Origin: an uncultured Actinomycetes bacterium
Lineage (GTDB): Bacteria; Actinomycetota; Actinomycetes; S36-B12; UBA5976
Assembly: GCA_903925705.1 (NCBI GenBank)
Contig: CAIYGJ010000128.1
Location: 1 to 9,233, forward strand
Reading direction: 5' to 3'
Length of the DNA stretch: 9,233 nucleotides
A model generated the notes under the pieces. The model did not search any database. It was not told the DNA's origin and saw only the letters and a list, made by a program, of their open reading frames with translations. Positions within the stretch are counted from its first letter, which is position 1. Every line of letters starts with the position of its first letter. Of the stretch, positions 7,507 through 9,233 are shown in pieces. A program made the translations under genes and the position numbers.

Positions 7507-7527
7507 CTAGGTATTGACATGCCCTAG
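7507..7527. repeat. Short inverted repeat CTAGG-N11-CCTAG enclosing the -35 box
   Basis: CTAGG (7507-7511) and CCTAG (7523-7527) are reverse complements that bracket the TTGACA at 7514-7519 symmetrically. A dimeric regulator binding here would cover the -35 region of the wblA-like promoter. Arms of five bases can arise by chance, so an operator role is speculative. Confidence 0.3.
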
Positions 7528-7543
7528 TGCCAACCCCAATAGT
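7514..7543 (+). promoter_or_regulatory. Candidate sigma-A type promoter for the wblA-like gene
   Basis: A perfect TTGACA (-35, 7514-7519) is followed after 18 bp by AATAGT (-10-like, 7538-7543, four of six consensus matches). A run of seven A bases lies upstream (7494-7500). This would give a 5' leader of roughly 80 bases before the preferred ATG at 7630. TAGCAT at 7564-7569 is an alternative -10 but has no matching -35. Confidence 0.4.
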
Positions 7544-7611
7544 TAGTGCATCGGTGTTTGCTCTAGCATTTCGCTAAAGGGAATACATCGATAGACGTTA
7601 ATCCAAGTATG

Positions 7612-7617
7612 AGGGGA
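7612..7617 (+). promoter_or_regulatory. Purine-rich ribosome site that decides the wblA-like start
   Basis: AGGGGA is the only strong Shine-Dalgarno-like sequence near the gene. It lies just inside a possible upstream ATG (7609), so it cannot serve that start, but it can serve the ATG at 7630. The spacing of about 12 bases is longer than usual. Confidence 0.45.
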
Positions 7618-7629
7618 TACAAATCGTCA

Positions 7630-7935
7630 ATGTGGAATGCTGAATGGAGTCGCAGCGCAGCTTGCCGCGATACTGATCCGGATCTTTTATTTGTTCAAGG
7701 TGCAGCACAAAACCGAGTGAAGGTTATTTGTGCCGGTTGTTCGGTTCGAACAGAGTGCCTCGCAGACGCGCTAGACAACGAAATTGAATTCGGTGTTTGG
7801 GGTGGCATGACAGAACGCGAACGCCGTGCCTTATTGCGCAGACGCTCCAACGTTACTTCTTGGCGGGAACTACTTATGAATGCTCGCAAGGATTACGATC
7901 GCCTAGACCCAGTCGCTTTTGTCCGCGGCGCCTGA
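7630..7935 (+). CDS. wblA: WhiB-like [4Fe-4S] transcription factor, WblA/WhiB4 type
   Basis: This protein has 101 residues from the preferred start. It has the four iron-sulfur ligands C12, C34, C37 and C43 (C-X21-C-X2-C-X5-C), the GVWGG turn (55-59), and a basic C-terminal segment ERERRALLRRR that would contact DNA. The stretches DPDLLFVQGAAQ, TECLADALDN and EFGVWGGMTERERRALL match, from memory, Streptomyces WblA and mycobacterial WhiB4 rather than other Wbl classes. Those proteins bind a redox-sensitive [4Fe-4S] cluster and control development and antioxidant genes (WblA) or the oxidative-stress response (WhiB4). An in-frame ATG at 7609 would add seven residues. I prefer 7630 because the N-terminus then matches the length of WblA (a Trp-rich lead into AACR) and because AGGGGA lies upstream. 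The gene is divergent from the ponA2-like gene and precedes DUF4177, RidA and Crp, as in other actinobacteria. Confidence 0.93.
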   Translation: MWNAEWSRSAACRDTDPDLLFVQGAAQNRVKVICAGCSVRTECLADALDNEIEFGVWGGMTERERRALLRRRSNVTSWRELLMNARKDYDRLDPVAFVRGA

Positions 7936-7967
7936 TTCCGACATTTTTACTACGGCATTAACTGTCG

Positions 7968-7973
7968 TATGCT
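7968..7973 (+). promoter_or_regulatory. -10-like hexamer for a leaderless DUF4177 transcript
   Basis: TATGCT fits TANNNT and is followed by six bases (CAAGAC) and the ATG at 7980. There is no Shine-Dalgarno sequence in the 44-bp gap after the wblA stop. A T-rich stretch (7944-7949) at the -35 distance is only a poor match. Confidence 0.5.
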
Positions 7974-7979
7974 CAAGAC

Positions 7980-8138
7980 ATGACTAAGTGGGAATATTTA
8001 ACCGCACCATTGTTGGTACACAACACCAAAGCGATCCTGGATAACTTCGGCCTTGATGGCTGGGAACTGGTTGCAATAATTCCAGGTATGAATTCAGAAA
8101 ATCTTGTTGCTTACTTCAAGCGACCAAAGGACAGCTAG
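7980..8138 (+). CDS. Small DUF4177-family protein
   Basis: This 52-residue protein begins MTKWEYLTAPLLVH. It has the family core NFGLDGWELVAIIPG (about 22-36) and ends LVAYFKRPKDS. The KWEY start, the DGWELV motif and the size match DUF4177 proteins as I recall them. A protein of this type occupies the same position between whiB4/wblA and the RidA gene in mycobacteria (Rv3678A) and Streptomyces. Its function is unknown. The sequence suggests a compact alpha/beta fold with no membrane segment or metal motif. The gene lies 44 bp after wblA and 35 bp before ridA, all on one strand. An ATG eleven bases upstream (7969) leads only to a four-codon reading frame and is not the start. Confidence 0.87.
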   Translation: MTKWEYLTAPLLVHNTKAILDNFGLDGWELVAIIPGMNSENLVAYFKRPKDS

Positions 8139-8146
8139 TCACTTTT

Positions 8147-8156
8147 TAGTCGACTA
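8147..8156. repeat. 10-bp palindrome upstream of the RidA gene
   Basis: TAGTCGACTA is a perfect palindrome located just 5' of the ribosome site of the RidA gene. In addition, CTAGTC (8135-8140) pairs with GACTAG (8152-8157), so two mutually exclusive weak hairpins can form at the end of the DUF4177 message. No U-run follows, so it is not an obvious terminator. Confidence 0.4.
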
Positions 8157-8163
8157 GGGGAAT

Positions 8164-8167
8164 AGGA
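8164..8167 (+). promoter_or_regulatory. Ribosome-binding site of the RidA gene
   Basis: AGGA lies six bases before the ATG at 8174, in the purine-rich stretch from 8156 to 8172. It clearly supports that start. Confidence 0.65.
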
Positions 8168-8173
8168 AAAAAC

Positions 8174-8638
8174 ATGAGCGCAGTAGAAGATCGTTTGTCA
8201 GCACTTGGAATCACAGTTCCAGAAGTAATTCCGCCGGTTGCCTCATATGTGCCAGCATCACGCACTGGAAATTTGGTTTATACATCAGGACAGCTTCCAT
8301 TCGTTGCTGGTGAATTAATGGCCGCTGGACTTCTCGGTAAAGACATTGACGAAGAAACTGCTGCCAAGTGTGCTGCGCAATGTGCAGTCAATGCAATCGC
8401 TGCAATCAAGTCCTTGATCGGCGACTTAGACAAAGTTGTTCGCGTAGTTAAAGTGGTTGGCTTCGTAGCTAGCACTCCGGAATTCACAAAGCAGCCAGTT
8501 GTTATTAACGGTGCTAGCGATGTATTCATTCAGGCATTTGGCGATGCTGGTAAGCACGCTCGCTCAGCCGTTGGCGTTGCATCACTTCCACTTAACACAC
8601 CTGTTGAAGTTGAAGTTATCGTCGAAGTTCGCGACTAA
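8174..8638 (+). CDS. RidA/YjgF/UK114-family protein
   Basis: This 154-residue cytosolic protein belongs to the RidA superfamily. It has [10 protein letters not shown] (34-43), an alpha-helical stretch of repeated alanines (63-79), [17 protein letters not shown] (84-100), and the C-terminal [21 protein letters not shown] (128-148) with the arginine R130 that typically binds the substrate carboxylate. The spacing resembles the longer actinobacterial subgroup that neighbours whiB4 and crp (Rv3678c-like), not the short E. coli RidA. RidA itself hydrolyses reactive 2-aminoacrylate-type enamines and imines made by PLP enzymes. Many superfamily members lack that activity, so the reaction here is not proved. 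The conserved position next to crp suggests a shared transcript, since the crp ATG is 34 bp downstream with its own ribosome site. A metallo-beta-lactamase-type gene that sits between the two in mycobacteria is missing. Confidence 0.9.
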   Translation: MSAVEDRLSALGITVPEVIPPVASYVPASRTGNLVYTSGQLPFVAGELMAAGLLGKDIDEETAAKCAAQCAVNAIAAIKSLIGDLDKVVRVVKVVGFVASTPEFTKQPVVINGASDVFIQAFGDAGKHARSAVGVASLPLNTPVEVEVIVEVRD

Positions 8639-8659
8639 TTCTTAACATTTAGATAGCAG

Positions 8660-8664
8660 AAAGG
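8660..8664 (+). promoter_or_regulatory. Ribosome-binding site of the crp-like gene
   Basis: AAAGG with eight bases before the ATG at 8673 is a normal Shine-Dalgarno arrangement. It fixes the start of the regulator. TAACAT (8643-8648) just upstream could also act as a -10 for a separate promoter, but it has no -35 partner. Confidence 0.55.
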
Positions 8665-8672
8665 TAGCGGAA

Positions 8673-9233
8673 ATGATTGATAGCAATTTGCACAACACTC
8701 CGCTCTTTTCTGCCCTCGATGATGAAGCTGCGATTGCGCTAAAGCAATCGATGGTTCCCCAGACTGTTAATAAAGGTCAGACTCTCTTTCAAGAAGGCGA
8801 GCCTGGCGACCGCCTCTATGTAGTAACTGAAGGCAAGATCAAGTTGAGTCACGCATCAGGCGATGGCCGCGAGTCACTTCTCATGGTGCTTGGACCCGGG
8901 GACATGTTTGGTGAACTTTCACTTTTTGATCCAGGCCCGAGAACTGCAACAGCCTCGGCAGTAACCGATTCAAAAGTTCTCGGACTTGGAAATACGGATT
9001 TAAACCCTTGGCTTGCTGGTCGCCCTGAAGTTGCTAAAGCACTACTTAAAGCATTAGCGCATCGGTTACGTCGAACAAATGAAACCATGTCAGATTTAGT
9101 TTTTGCTGACGTTCCTGGCCGAGTTGCAAAGGCGCTTTTGGAGTTGGGCGAAAAGTTCGGCACAAAAACCAATGATGGCCTTTATGTTCATCACGACTTA
9201 ACACAAGAAGAGTTAGCTCAACTAGTTGGCGCA
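8673..9233 (+). CDS. crp: Crp/GlxR-type cAMP-responsive transcription regulator (3' end outside window)
   Basis: The visible 187 residues hold a complete cyclic-nucleotide-binding domain (about 10-125). EGEPGDRLYVV (41-51) and the phosphate-binding cassette FGELSLFDPGPRTATA (79-94, with E81, R90 and T91) are followed by the long dimerisation helix, which includes LAHRLRRTNETM (128-139). The start of the DNA-binding domain (DVPGRVAKALLELGE, 146-160, then DLTQEELAQLVGA) is present. The window ends just before the recognition helix, which in orthologues begins SRETVNKAL. About 35-40 residues should be missing, judging from the 224-residue M. tuberculosis Crp (Rv3676). The sequence strongly resembles Rv3676 and corynebacterial GlxR, dimeric global regulators of carbon metabolism, respiration and stress genes. 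It follows the RidA gene by 34 bp. Confidence 0.95.
   Translation, partial: MIDSNLHNTPLFSALDDEAAIALKQSMVPQTVNKGQTLFQEGEPGDRLYVVTEGKIKLSHASGDGRESLLMVLGPGDMFGELSLFDPGPRTATASAVTDSKVLGLGNTDLNPWLAGRPEVAKALLKALAHRLRRTNETMSDLVFADVPGRVAKALLELGEKFGTKTNDGLYVHHDLTQEELAQLVGA

Larger units (their letters stand above)
7416..7629. promoter_or_regulatory. Divergent control region between the ponA2-like and wblA-like genes
   Basis: These 214 bp hold the promoters for both genes. Toward wblA there is an A-run (7494-7500), then TTGACA and AATAGT (listed separately), and GAGGGG just upstream of the preferred start. Toward ponA2, minus-strand TACCAT (7430-7425) ends nine bases before the ATG and could serve as a -10 for a nearly leaderless message. 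An alternative is TTGCAA (7485-7480) with TATCTG (7462-7457), 17 bp apart. None of these minus-strand elements is convincing. I see no palindromic Crp/GlxR-type TGTGA-N6-TCACA site here. Confidence 0.6.

Noticed and set aside
7416..7629. A Crp/GlxR binding site in the ponA2-wblA intergenic region
   Set aside because: Only isolated half-site-like TCAC or GTG triplets are present. No TGTGA-N6-TCACA or close variant with correct spacing was found.
8849..9172. A 107-codon minus-strand frame opposite the crp-like gene
   Set aside because: It is the complement of a highly conserved regulator, has Ser/Pro-rich low-information sequence, and lacks family motifs.

Overview
The window reads as chromosomal core DNA of an actinobacterium with a compact genome and roughly balanced base composition. 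The phylum call rests on three things. There is a WhiB-like [4Fe-4S] protein of the WblA/WhiB4 type. There is a PonA2-type class A penicillin-binding protein. The local gene order is that of the actinobacterial ponA2-whiB4-DUF4177-RidA-crp neighbourhood (Rv3682 to Rv3676 in Mycobacterium tuberculosis, and the wblA region of Streptomyces). Small intergenic gaps, overlapping gene ends and moderate GC suggest a streamlined lineage such as the planktonic freshwater Nanopelagicales (acI) group. That finer placement is inference.

Left part (about 1-3635, + strand): a class III PLP-dependent aminotransferase related to glutamate-1-semialdehyde aminomutase, a membrane-anchored HAMP/SpoIIE-type PP2C phosphatase, and a HisC2/Pat-type aminotransferase whose GTG start shares one base with the phosphatase stop codon. 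Middle part (3604-7415, - strand): from right to left, a bifunctional peptidoglycan synthase (PonA2-like), a GatB/YqeY-domain protein, and a ten-helix EamA/DMT transporter. The EamA gene converges on, and overlaps by 32 bp, the hisC2-like gene. Right part (7609-9233, + strand): the WblA/WhiB4-like protein, a 52-residue DUF4177 protein, a RidA-family protein, and the first 187 codons of a Crp/GlxR-type cAMP-responsive regulator cut by the window edge.

The right half probably links cell-wall synthesis to redox and cAMP-responsive transcription. The ponA2-like and wblA genes diverge from a 214-bp control region (7416-7629, counted to the preferred wblA start). The ridA-crp pair looks co-transcribed. 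No stretch longer than 300 bp lacks a gene. I see no tRNA, rRNA, CRISPR array, insertion sequence, phage gene or defence system.

The most notable non-coding pattern is a TANNNT -10-like hexamer followed by exactly six bases and then the start codon. It occurs at four genes (PP2C, hisC2-like, EamA, DUF4177), the geometry expected of leaderless mRNAs. The remaining starts mostly carry purine-rich Shine-Dalgarno sequences. Nothing here is a clearly new biological system, and the findings are ranked accordingly.
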